NCBI GenBank assembly: GCA_026390015.1
Contig: JAPLGS010000073.1
Span: 1 to 54,977, forward strand
DNA from: Chloroflexota bacterium
GTDB lineage: Bacteria > Chloroflexota > Anaerolineae > Anaerolineales > Villigracilaceae
Direction: 5' to 3'
DNA: 54,977 nt
Part shown: positions 33,492 through 40,475 of the stretch, in pieces
Numbering within the stretch: position 1 is the first letter of the stretch
How the letters are laid out: every line of letters starts with the position of its first letter
Made by a program: the position numbers and the translations under genes
Notes under the pieces: generated by a model
Databases searched by the model: none
What the model was told of the DNA's origin: nothing
What the model saw: only the letters and a program-made list of their open reading frames with translations

Positions 33492-34460
33492 TTATTCGTC
33501 TACAAACCAGCGATTGCGACCATTTTTTTTCGCTTCGTACATGGCGTTGTCGGCGCGGTTAAGCAGCGTGTCCCAGGTTTCCACGCCACTTCGAAATTGA
33601 GCGATGCCGATGCTCACGGTAACGGTTATTGAATGTCCCTGAATGTGGGATGTAGTCTCACTGATCTGCTTGCATAAACGGGAGGCCTGTTTGGTGGCGG
33701 CAGTCAGATCTGAGCTCGGCAAAAGGATAAGAAATTCTTCGCCGCCATACCTCCCCGCTAAATCAGGTTGGCGGGTATGATCGCGTAAATTGTATGCAAC
33801 CTGTCTTAAGACTTCATCCCCCACCAAATGTCCATAAGTATCGTTGACGCTTTTAAAATGATCAATGTCCAGAACAGAAATTGTAAGCAGGGTATTGTAT
33901 CTCTCGGCGCGCAGCACTTCATCCTGAAGTTCCCGTACGATCATGCGTCGGTTGAGCAGGAAGGTCAACGGATCGATCTGTGCCACTTCCTTGGCCTGCA
34001 CCATGACTGATTCCATCTCGACCTGTTTATTGCGGGCTATTTTTTTTGTAAAATCACTTTCTATCTGAAAAAGTTTTACACGCCTGCCCAGTCGCTCGAC
34101 AATTTCCTGAAAATCAGAAACTGTTTCGACCTTTTCTGCGATAAAGAGTATGCGTTCGTCTTGCAGTGGGATCAACATACAAGTGCAATATTGCGGTTGT
34201 TCTTCTCCATTCTGTGCCAGCCCTGCGTTCCAATGCTCGCGCACCTTTGAATTTAGGTTCATAAGGAATTGATGTTTATCAGGGGTGGGGAAGAAATCCT
34301 CCATTTTAGTTGCCGAAGGAAATATTTGTTTACAAGCTTCAAAAGCGCCATTCCAGGAAATCAGAGTGCCATCGCATTCCATCAGAACTACCATGGCGCG
34401 GATATTTTCTAATAGTTCCCCAACGTAACTTGGAGAGATCACTTGCTCCAATTTTTCCAT
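33492..34460 (-). CDS. PAS-like/GGDEF diguanylate cyclase
   Basis: 322 aa. About residues 1-130 look like a PAS-type sensor (MVVLMECDGTLISWNGAF), followed by a short coiled-coil linker and a GGDEF domain. The active-site motif is GGEEF, with DIDHFKSVNDTYGH for nucleotide binding. The inhibitory site RxxD (RQPD) lies five residues before GGEEF. All signs point to an active c-di-GMP synthase with product inhibition. There is no membrane segment, so it is cytoplasmic. No ribosome binding site: TAAAAT lies exactly six bases before the ATG, as for the leaderless genes nearby. Confidence 0.95.
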   Translation of the reverse strand: MEKLEQVISPSYVGELLENIRAMVVLMECDGTLISWNGAFEACKQIFPSATKMEDFFPTPDKHQFLMNLNSKVREHWNAGLAQNGEEQPQYCTCMLIPLQDERILFIAEKVETVSDFQEIVERLGRRVKLFQIESDFTKKIARNKQVEMESVMVQAKEVAQIDPLTFLLNRRMIVRELQDEVLRAERYNTLLTISVLDIDHFKSVNDTYGHLVGDEVLRQVAYNLRDHTRQPDLAGRYGGEEFLILLPSSDLTAATKQASRLCKQISETTSHIQGHSITVTVSIGIAQFRSGVETWDTLLNRADNAMYEAKKNGRNRWFVDE

Positions 34461-34466
34461 AACACC

Positions 34467-34472
34467 ATTTTA
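34467..34472 (-). promoter_or_regulatory. -10 box for leaderless diguanylate cyclase
   Basis: Minus-strand TAAAAT, then GGTGTT, then the ATG at 34460. Same spacing as mutL and mobA, one mismatch from TATAAT. Confidence 0.4.
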
Positions 34473-34522
34473 GCTCATTCAGCGGGAATTTCCATCTTTC
34501 TTACAATTTTAACAGCATAAAA

Positions 34523-36292
34523 CTAGCGCGGGCCTTTTCTGCCAAATTGACGTTCCAAATTATCCACAGACAAATGGATCATCGTCGGTCTGCCATGCGG
34601 ACAAGTGCGCGGAGAATTACACGCTTCGAGATCATTCAACAACGCGCGCTGTTCCTCGCTCGTTAGTGTCTGCCCGCCTTTAACAGCCAACCGCTTGCAG
34701 ACGCGCGCCGCGAGTTTCGCCTCGACTTCAGCCTGCAATGGTGCCTCATCCTCTTCAAAATCTTCCACCAATGCACGCAAGGCTGACGACGGATCACCGC
34801 CTGCAAATAATACTGGCATGGCGCGTACTTGAAATGTATTCGCGCCAAATTCTTCCACTTCAAAACCAAAGTGATTCAAGAATGGCAACTGAGATGTCAA
34901 CATCTTCGCAGATTGTGGAGGCAGAGTCACAACTTCGGGAGTGAGCAATGATTGTGATGGAATACTCTTCTGGTCATGCTGTGCCATCAACTTTTCGAAC
35001 AAAACGCGTTCATGTGCCGCATGTTGGTCAATGAGATATAAGCCGTCTGGTCCCTCGGCGATGATATAAGTTGATCCAATTTGACCGATGAGCCTTAATA
35101 AAGGAACACTGGCGAATGTTGCAGGTTGCAAGTTTGAAGATTCGCTCTCCGCGTTCTGCATTCCGATTTCTTCATTCTGCAACTGATCACTGTTTGCTGA
35201 TAACTCATTACTTGAATGCGCCGCACTCCAGTCGATCCCCACTTCCCTCCTTTCCATCGAAGCGGAGCGCGCGCCCCATAATTGCGGTGAGACAGACGCC
35301 ACGGGCGTATATGCCAATAATGCTTTGCGCGCTGAACGTTGCATAAAACTAAAAATCTTATCCTGACTTCTAAACCGCACTTCTGCTTTTGTAGGATGTA
35401 CATTCACATCCACATCTTCGGGAGCGATCTCCAGAAATAAAGCTGTAAGCGGATAACGCCCCACCATCAATAAGGTGTGATACGCCTGCAAGAGGGCCGT
35501 GGTCAAAGAGAATTCCTGCACCCAGCGCCCGTTGACAAAGAATGTAATTTCTTTTCGATTGGAGCGTGTCAATGATGTGGGGCTGATGAATCCTGTCAGA
35601 GATAAACCCTCCTCGATCGCCATTACTTCGAGCATTTGTTTTGCCACATCCACGCCATAAAGCGCGGCGAGTATGGAGCGCCTGTCGCCGTCGCCCGCGG
35701 TTTGCAAAGTGGATTGATTGCCATCGGTCACTTTGAAGCGCACATTCGGATAAGCCAGCGCATAGCGTGTGATCAAGGAATCGATCGCGCGTCTTTCGGT
35801 GACATCTGTTTTCAAGAATTTCAAACGCGCAGGTACATTGTAAAATAAATTTTCCACGCGCAGAACTGTGCCGATGGGTGCACCAATTTTTTCAACTTTA
35901 CCAGAAACGCCGCCATCTATTTTTAGGCGCGCGCCTTCTTTTGCGGATTCAATGCGCGAGGTGATGGTCATCTGTGAAACGGATCCGATCGAAGCGAGAG
36001 CTTCACCTCGGAAGCCCAATGTCGAAATATGGAACAAATCATCGGACTGAATCAGTTTCGAGGTCGCGTGACGGGCAGCGGCCAACTCCAATTCGTTCGC
36101 TGGAATCCCATGTCCATCATCCGCCACTTCGATCAGAATCCTGCCTGCATCCACAATTGAAATTGAAATATTTTTCGCGCCGGCATCCAGTGCGTTTTCA
36201 GTTAATTCTTTCACGACAGAAGCGGGGCGTTCAACAACCTCGCCCGCCGCGATTTGCGAAGAGACCTCGGAAGATAAAAGACGAATAGGCAT
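34523..36292 (-). CDS. mutL: DNA mismatch repair protein MutL (endonuclease type)
   Basis: 589 aa. The N-terminal GHL ATPase carries QIAAGEVVERPASVVKELTE, DDGHGI and the TLGFRGEALASI motif. The C-terminal domain has the nicking-endonuclease motif DQHAAHERVLFE and the CPHGRP motif, so this MutL can nick DNA, as in bacteria without MutH. A linker at about residues 360-400 (SNELSANSDQLQN ... SSNLQPATF) is encoded by short repetitive DNA and looks like an in-frame insertion. MutS is not in the window. TATAAT is six bases before the ATG. The HAD gene diverges from it over 70 bp. Confidence 0.97.
   Translation of the reverse strand: MPIRLLSSEVSSQIAAGEVVERPASVVKELTENALDAGAKNISISIVDAGRILIEVADDGHGIPANELELAAARHATSKLIQSDDLFHISTLGFRGEALASIGSVSQMTITSRIESAKEGARLKIDGGVSGKVEKIGAPIGTVLRVENLFYNVPARLKFLKTDVTERRAIDSLITRYALAYPNVRFKVTDGNQSTLQTAGDGDRRSILAALYGVDVAKQMLEVMAIEEGLSLTGFISPTSLTRSNRKEITFFVNGRWVQEFSLTTALLQAYHTLLMVGRYPLTALFLEIAPEDVDVNVHPTKAEVRFRSQDKIFSFMQRSARKALLAYTPVASVSPQLWGARSASMERREVGIDWSAAHSSNELSANSDQLQNEEIGMQNAESESSNLQPATFASVPLLRLIGQIGSTYIIAEGPDGLYLIDQHAAHERVLFEKLMAQHDQKSIPSQSLLTPEVVTLPPQSAKMLTSQLPFLNHFGFEVEEFGANTFQVRAMPVLFAGGDPSSALRALVEDFEEDEAPLQAEVEAKLAARVCKRLAVKGGQTLTSEEQRALLNDLEACNSPRTCPHGRPTMIHLSVDNLERQFGRKGPR
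35117..35215. repeat. Short-repeat insertion inside mutL
   Basis: Contains TTGCAGGTTGCA, two TTCTGCA units 28-30 bp apart and CTGATCACTG...CTGATAACTC, the last being related to the repeats in the helicase gene (40816-40876). It encodes the Asn/Gln/Ser-rich linker and keeps the frame. Confidence 0.6.
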
Positions 36293-36298
36293 TGGCAG

Positions 36299-36304
36299 AT
36301 TATA
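36299..36304 (-). promoter_or_regulatory. -10 box for leaderless mutL
   Basis: Minus-strand TATAAT, CTGCCA, then ATG (36292). The twelve bases are nearly identical to those upstream of the gene at 2850 (TATAATCTGCCC). Confidence 0.55.
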
Positions 36305-36312
36305 CCCATGAC

Positions 36313-36341
36313 GCCCGCAAATTGCATTTCAATTTGCGGGC
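36313..36341. repeat. 12-bp perfect inverted repeat between mutL and HAD promoters
   Basis: GCCCGCAAATTG (36313-36324), loop CATTT, CAATTTGCGGGC (36330-36341). It sits centrally between the two opposed -10 boxes, about 9 bp from each, so each arm lies where a -35 or activator/repressor site would be. No T run adjoins. Confidence 0.55.
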
Positions 36342-36350
36342 AGGGTATTA

Positions 36351-36356
36351 TATAAT
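36351..36356 (+). promoter_or_regulatory. -10 box for leaderless HAD gene
   Basis: TATAAT, CACCCA, then ATG at 36363. It mirrors the mutL box on the other strand. Confidence 0.55.
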
Positions 36357-36362
36357 CACCCA

Positions 36363-36998
36363 ATGCGATTCACAACTATTTTCTTCGATCTTGACGATAC
36401 ACTTTATCCATCGAATGCGGGATTATGGAAGGCCATCAAAAACCGCATGAGCGATTATATGCGCGAGCGTATGGGTATTCCCGAAAAAGATATTGGGCCT
36501 TTGCGTGAAAAATATTATTTGCAATACGGCACGACCATGCGCGGCTTGCAGAAACATCATGAAATTAATGCGGATGATTTTCTGGCATATGTACATGATC
36601 TGCGTCTGGAAGATTATCTGACTCCTGATCCACAGCAACGCTCGATTATCGCATCACTCCCAACCCACAACCTGATCTTTACCAACGCTGACATTCCCCA
36701 TGCTGAGAGAGTGCTCGCCGCGCTCAACCTGCGTGATCTATTCTCCACCATTGTGGATGTGAACAGTGTCGCGCCATATTGCAAGCCCATGCCTGAGTCA
36801 TTTGAGATCGCCATGAAAATTGCGGATGAGAGCGACCCGTCGCGCTGTGTGATGATCGATGACCTCAAACGCACCACGCGCGCCGCACAGGAAGCGGGCA
36901 TGTTCAGTATTTTATTTGGCGCGACAGCCGTCGACGAAGACGCCAGCGCAAGCCTTTCAGACTGGGGCGGCTTGGTGAATATTCTGGCGGCGCAATAA
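36363..36998 (+). CDS. HAD-family pyrimidine 5'-nucleotidase-like hydrolase
   Basis: 211 aa. Motif I FFDLDDTLYPS carries both catalytic Asp residues, motif II is LIFTNAD, the motif III Lys is in PYCKPMPESF, and motif IV is CVMIDD, so the enzyme is complete. The cap region (ERMGIPEKDIGPLREKYYLQYGTTMRGL) matches the SDT1/pyrimidine 5'-nucleotidase subgroup, which removes phosphate from nucleoside monophosphates. No ribosome binding site; the start is predicted to be leaderless. The small TM/coiled-coil gene starts two bases after its stop, forming an operon. The real substrate is unknown. Confidence 0.9.
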   Translation: MRFTTIFFDLDDTLYPSNAGLWKAIKNRMSDYMRERMGIPEKDIGPLREKYYLQYGTTMRGLQKHHEINADDFLAYVHDLRLEDYLTPDPQQRSIIASLPTHNLIFTNADIPHAERVLAALNLRDLFSTIVDVNSVAPYCKPMPESFEIAMKIADESDPSRCVMIDDLKRTTRAAQEAGMFSILFGATAVDEDASASLSDWGGLVNILAAQ

Positions 36999-37000
36999 TC

Positions 37001-37231
37001 ATGGAAGCAAACAAAGCTGTGATCGGCGCTCTGCTCTTTATCATCCTCGTCATCGGCGCGAACTTTGTCATGTACGCCATTGCGCGCGGCGCGGCAAAAT
37101 CGGATCAGAAAAGCTTTCTGGAAACGATTAGCAAATCCCTGAACACATCCACGCAGAAGAAGGATAATTCGATGGATGAGCTCCGTAAAAAAATTGAGGA
37201 ATTGGAAAAGAAAGACCCTAAAGGTTTTTGA
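37001..37231 (+). CDS. Small membrane-anchored coiled-coil protein
   Basis: 76 aa. Residues about 7-29 (VIGALLFIILVIGANFVMY) form one membrane segment, and the C-terminal ELRKKIEELEKK is a short coiled coil on the cytoplasmic side. The start is two bases after the HAD stop. The last codons form the left arm of a terminator hairpin and the stop codon lies at its loop. No family is recognised; comparable small proteins often act as scaffolds or regulators, but this is not shown here. Confidence 0.7.
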   Translation: MEANKAVIGALLFIILVIGANFVMYAIARGAAKSDQKSFLETISKSLNTSTQKKDNSMDELRKKIEELEKKDPKGF

Positions 37232-37244
37232 AACCTTTAGGGTC
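37214..37244 (+). terminator. Intrinsic terminator overlapping the gene end
   Basis: GACCCTAAAGGTTT (37214-37227) and AAACCTTTAGGGTC (37231-37244) form a 14-bp stem with a three-base loop. The TGA at 37229-37231 sits at the loop. TCGTATTCTT follows, a weak T tract. Confidence 0.65.
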
Positions 37245-37339
37245 TCGTATTCTTATACAAATCGTACAAAGGATTCAGCAAATATTAATCCCTGAGTGGT
37301 ATCTTCTTATGATGATAATGCTAAAAACTGGAGGCTATT

Positions 37340-38659
37340 TTGAATAAAATTTTAAAAACCATTTTAGTGGTACTAGTCGTGACCGTGATCGCGCTCGGTT
37401 CATTTGCCGGCGGATTTGCGACCGGGCATCTTCTGCCCATTTCGGGTCTGCCTGGTTTGCAGCGGCCCAGTGTGGAAGCGCCAGCTACAACAGCGTCTGA
37501 GCAACTATCAGTCACGCCTGCAGAATTGCAAACTACTTTCGCGCCTTTTTGGGAAGCGTGGAATCTTGTCCACCAGAATTATGTCGAACAGCCATTGGAT
37601 GATGTGAAGTTAATGCAAGGCGCAATTAACGGAATGATGGGCACGCTTAAAGTTGGGCGCAACTATTTTTATGATCCCAAACAACTCGAAGAATCGAATG
37701 CCGCATTGAATGGCAAGGATTACGAGGGTATTGGCGCATACGTTGATACCACTACCGAATACCTGACTGTCATCAGCCCCATCAAAGGCTCACCTGCCGA
37801 GAAAGCCGGCCTGCGCTCAGGTGACCAGATCATAGCGATCGATGGCGTGGATATGACCGGCATTTCACCTGAAGAAGCGCGCCAGAAAGTGCTTGGGGCT
37901 GACGGCACGGAGGTTACTTTGACGATTCTTCGCAAGGGCACAAAGGTTCCCTTTGATGTAAAGATCACCCGCGCCAAGATCGTCACCCCGCTTGTTGAGT
38001 ACGAGATGCGCCCCGATGGAATCGCCTACATCCGCCTGGTCACTTTTGGCGAAACCGCTGACATAGAGTTAAAAAAAGCCCTCAATGAAATGCTTGCTCA
38101 AAATCCGAAGGGCTTGATCCTTGATCTGCGCAATAATGGCGGCGGCTATCTTGAGCAGGGCATCTCGGTCGCATCTGAATTCCTGCCAAAAGACAAGGTT
38201 GTTGTCTTCGAAAAATTTGGAGATGGCACACGTACTGCATACAAGTCGATTGGCGGCGGTTCCGCGACAGAAATTCCACTGGTGTTGCTTGTTAATGAAG
38301 GCTCAGCCTCCGCTTCAGAAATCGTCGCAGGCGCGCTTCAAGATTATGGCCGCGCCAAACTGATCGGCACACGAAGTTACGGCAAAGGTTCTGTTCAAAG
38401 TTTTATTCCGCTTCAAAATGATCAGGGCGCTGTGGGCATCACGATGGCGTTGTGGCTTACCCCCAAAGAACGATCCATTGACCATCTCGGCCTCGCGCCT
38501 GATATCCTTGTAGAATTTACGGATGCTGATTTTGCTGCGGAGCGTGATCCACAATTGGATACAGCTGTCCAGGCATTGCTAGCAATCGTTAGTGGAAGTC
38601 CATTGCCGACCTCCATGCCATCCCCTACTCCAACAATCACGCCTGTTCCTGCGCCTTAA
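37340..38659 (+). CDS. C-terminal processing (tail-specific) protease, S41 family
   Basis: 439 aa from a TTG start, selected because GGAGG lies just upstream and no ATG fits. One N-terminal membrane segment (TILVVLVVTVIALGSFAGG) anchors it outside. A PDZ domain (SPAEKAGLRSGDQIIAIDG) is followed by the S41 core with LDLRNNGGGYLEQG, the nucleophile stretch GSASASEI and the catalytic Lys in RSYGKGSVQ. All catalytic residues are present, unlike in the S41-like lipoprotein at 5687. A Pro/Thr-rich tail of ~20 residues ends the protein. It processes or degrades extracytoplasmic proteins. Confidence 0.95.
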   Translation: MNKILKTILVVLVVTVIALGSFAGGFATGHLLPISGLPGLQRPSVEAPATTASEQLSVTPAELQTTFAPFWEAWNLVHQNYVEQPLDDVKLMQGAINGMMGTLKVGRNYFYDPKQLEESNAALNGKDYEGIGAYVDTTTEYLTVISPIKGSPAEKAGLRSGDQIIAIDGVDMTGISPEEARQKVLGADGTEVTLTILRKGTKVPFDVKITRAKIVTPLVEYEMRPDGIAYIRLVTFGETADIELKKALNEMLAQNPKGLILDLRNNGGGYLEQGISVASEFLPKDKVVVFEKFGDGTRTAYKSIGGGSATEIPLVLLVNEGSASASEIVAGALQDYGRAKLIGTRSYGKGSVQSFIPLQNDQGAVGITMALWLTPKERSIDHLGLAPDILVEFTDADFAAERDPQLDTAVQALLAIVSGSPLPTSMPSPTPTITPVPAP

Positions 38660-38692
38660 TTCATAAGGCAAAATATAAAGGAGAGTACCCCT

Positions 38693-39391
38693 ATGTTTTT
38701 TTTCAACCCAACCTACCTGATGTATATGCTCCCCGCTTTTATCCTGATGGGACTTACATCCTGGTATGTAAAATCAGCCTATAACAAATGGAGCCGTGTG
38801 CAAGCCTCGAGTAGGCTCACCGGCCAGCAAGCCGCCCAGCGATTAATGAACGCGGGAAATTTGTACGGAGTCCAAATTCAAAGCACAGCCGGCAATCTGA
38901 CCGACCATTACGACCCGCGCAATAAAACGCTTTTTCTTTCACAGGGCGTTGCCAATGTCGCATCGGTGGCATCGGTCGCCATCGCAGCGCATGAGCTTGG
39001 TCACGCCATGCAGGACGCGGAGGAATATTTTCCGCTGAGATTCCGCTCTGCGCTGGTGCCGATCGTCAATATCGGATCAAACCTCGGCTGGATCTTGATC
39101 ATGATCGGCTTGTTCCTGCGCTTCACTGAAATCGCATGGCTGGGTGTGATCGTTTTCGCCGGCGGCGCGGTCTTTGCACTGGCAACTTTGCCCGTGGAAT
39201 TTGACGCCTCAGCCCGCGCGAAGCAACTGCTCGTGCAAACCGGCATCATCCAAACTGACGAGGAAAGGCGCGGCGTCAACGCTGTGCTCAATGCCGCCGC
39301 GTTGACGTATGTCGCAGGATTGGTCACTGCAATTTTGCAATTGCTCTATTACGTTACACTCGTCAGCGGCGGGGGGCGGCGAAGAGGCTGA
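38693..39391 (+). CDS. YugP-family membrane zinc metallopeptidase
   Basis: 232 aa. It starts MFFFNPTYLMYMLPAFILMG, the typical first membrane helix of the YugP/Zn_peptidase_2 family. AAHELGHAMQ holds the zinc-binding HExxH, and two to three further membrane segments follow (NIGSNLGWILIMIGLFL; LGVIVFAGGAVFALATLPVEF). AAGGAG is upstream of the ATG. The family is predicted to be membrane-embedded zinc proteases of unknown substrate. It follows the S41 protease by 33 bp and is probably co-transcribed with it, giving a small protein-quality-control operon ended by the terminator at 39406-39436. Confidence 0.92.
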   Translation: MFFFNPTYLMYMLPAFILMGLTSWYVKSAYNKWSRVQASSRLTGQQAAQRLMNAGNLYGVQIQSTAGNLTDHYDPRNKTLFLSQGVANVASVASVAIAAHELGHAMQDAEEYFPLRFRSALVPIVNIGSNLGWILIMIGLFLRFTEIAWLGVIVFAGGAVFALATLPVEFDASARAKQLLVQTGIIQTDEERRGVNAVLNAAALTYVAGLVTAILQLLYYVTLVSGGGRRRG

Positions 39392-39405
39392 TAAATCGTA
39401 TCAAC

Positions 39406-39436
39406 AAAAAGGCAGATATACAGTCTGCCTTTTTTT
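39406..39436 (+). terminator. Intrinsic terminator
   Basis: AAAAAGGCAGA and TCTGCCTTTTT form an 11-bp stem with a seven-base loop, running into further T residues. Confidence 0.85.
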
Positions 39437-39445
39437 ATTTTTATG

Positions 39446-39451
39446 TATAAT
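39446..39451 (+). promoter_or_regulatory. -10 box close to the YbhN-like start
   Basis: TATAAT is eight bases before the ATG at 39460, which would leave a leader of only one or two bases. Confidence 0.4.
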
Positions 39452-39459
39452 AAACATCT

Positions 39460-40473
39460 ATGAAGAAACTCTTTGTGATTATTGTGGTTTTCCTGGGGAT
39501 TGCAGTTATAGCGATCAGTTTTAGTGAACTCGAAACGATCATCAAAACACTGCAACACGCACATTTGGGATTTTTTATCCTTGCGATCTTGTTTCAATTC
39601 ACATGGTTCGTCGCCACTGGAAGAATGTACCAGTCGATCTACCATCTGCTTGGCATAGATGAATCGATACTCACGCTGAGTCGTATTGCCACAGCGGCGA
39701 ATTTCATCAACGTCGTGGCGCCTACTGCGGGCGTAGGCGGAATCGCGCTCTTCGCGTCGGAAGCGCGCAGGCGTGGACATCCCGCCGGGAAAGTGACTGT
39801 CGCCGCGGCTTTATTTCTTCTGCTTGATCAAGCTGCTTTTTTGAGCGTGCTCGCCGTGGGATTGATCGTGCTTGTTCGGCGCAATGATCTTACCGCGGGC
39901 GAGATCTCGGCTTCGCTCTTCCTGCTTGGCATTGCCATAAGTTATGCGTTTGTTCTTTATCTCGGATATCGTTCGGAAGAAAAACTGGGAAACCTATTGG
40001 CAAAAATAGTGCGGATCATCAATCGCATTGTCAATATTTTTCGCAAGGGAGAATACCTGAGCGAAACCCGCGCGCATCAATATGCCCACGAAATATCGGA
40101 AGGCTTTGCCGGGCTTACTGAAAAACCGTCCAGCTTGATCAGGCCCGTCTTATGGGGAATTTTGGACAAGATCCTGTTGATGTGTGTTCTAATCTGCGCG
40201 TTTCTATCTTTTGAAGTACCTTTTTCGGCAGACACCATTATCGCCGGCTTTTCGATCGCATATCTTTTCCTGATCGTTTCACCTACGCCTTCCGGAATCG
40301 GTATTGTCGAAGGACTGATGCCGATCGCGCTTACCTCATTAAGCGTAGACTGGAGTCAGGCGGTGGTGATCACTCTCACGTATCGTACCGTCACATTTTG
40401 GGTGCCATTCGGCATCGGCGCATTGGCATTCCGTTCCCTGCATACAGGCGGGGAAGAACCATCAGCAGTTTGA
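39460..40473 (+). CDS. YbhN/UPF0104 (LPG-synthase TM-like) membrane protein
   Basis: 337 aa with about eight hydrophobic segments. The sequence LSRIATAANFINVVAPTAGVGGIALF and the late SPTPSGIGIVEGLMPIAL are the conserved motifs of the UPF0104/lysylphosphatidylglycerol synthase transmembrane family. It lacks the catalytic soluble domain of MprF, so it is more like YbhN or a flippase-like relative. No ribosome binding site is seen and a TATAAT sits just upstream. The helicase starts two bases after its stop. The function is likely to be in lipid transport or modification. Confidence 0.88.
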   Translation: MKKLFVIIVVFLGIAVIAISFSELETIIKTLQHAHLGFFILAILFQFTWFVATGRMYQSIYHLLGIDESILTLSRIATAANFINVVAPTAGVGGIALFASEARRRGHPAGKVTVAAALFLLLDQAAFLSVLAVGLIVLVRRNDLTAGEISASLFLLGIAISYAFVLYLGYRSEEKLGNLLAKIVRIINRIVNIFRKGEYLSETRAHQYAHEISEGFAGLTEKPSSLIRPVLWGILDKILLMCVLICAFLSFEVPFSADTIIAGFSIAYLFLIVSPTPSGIGIVEGLMPIALTSLSVDWSQAVVITLTYRTVTFWVPFGIGALAFRSLHTGGEEPSAV

Positions 40474-40475
40474 AC

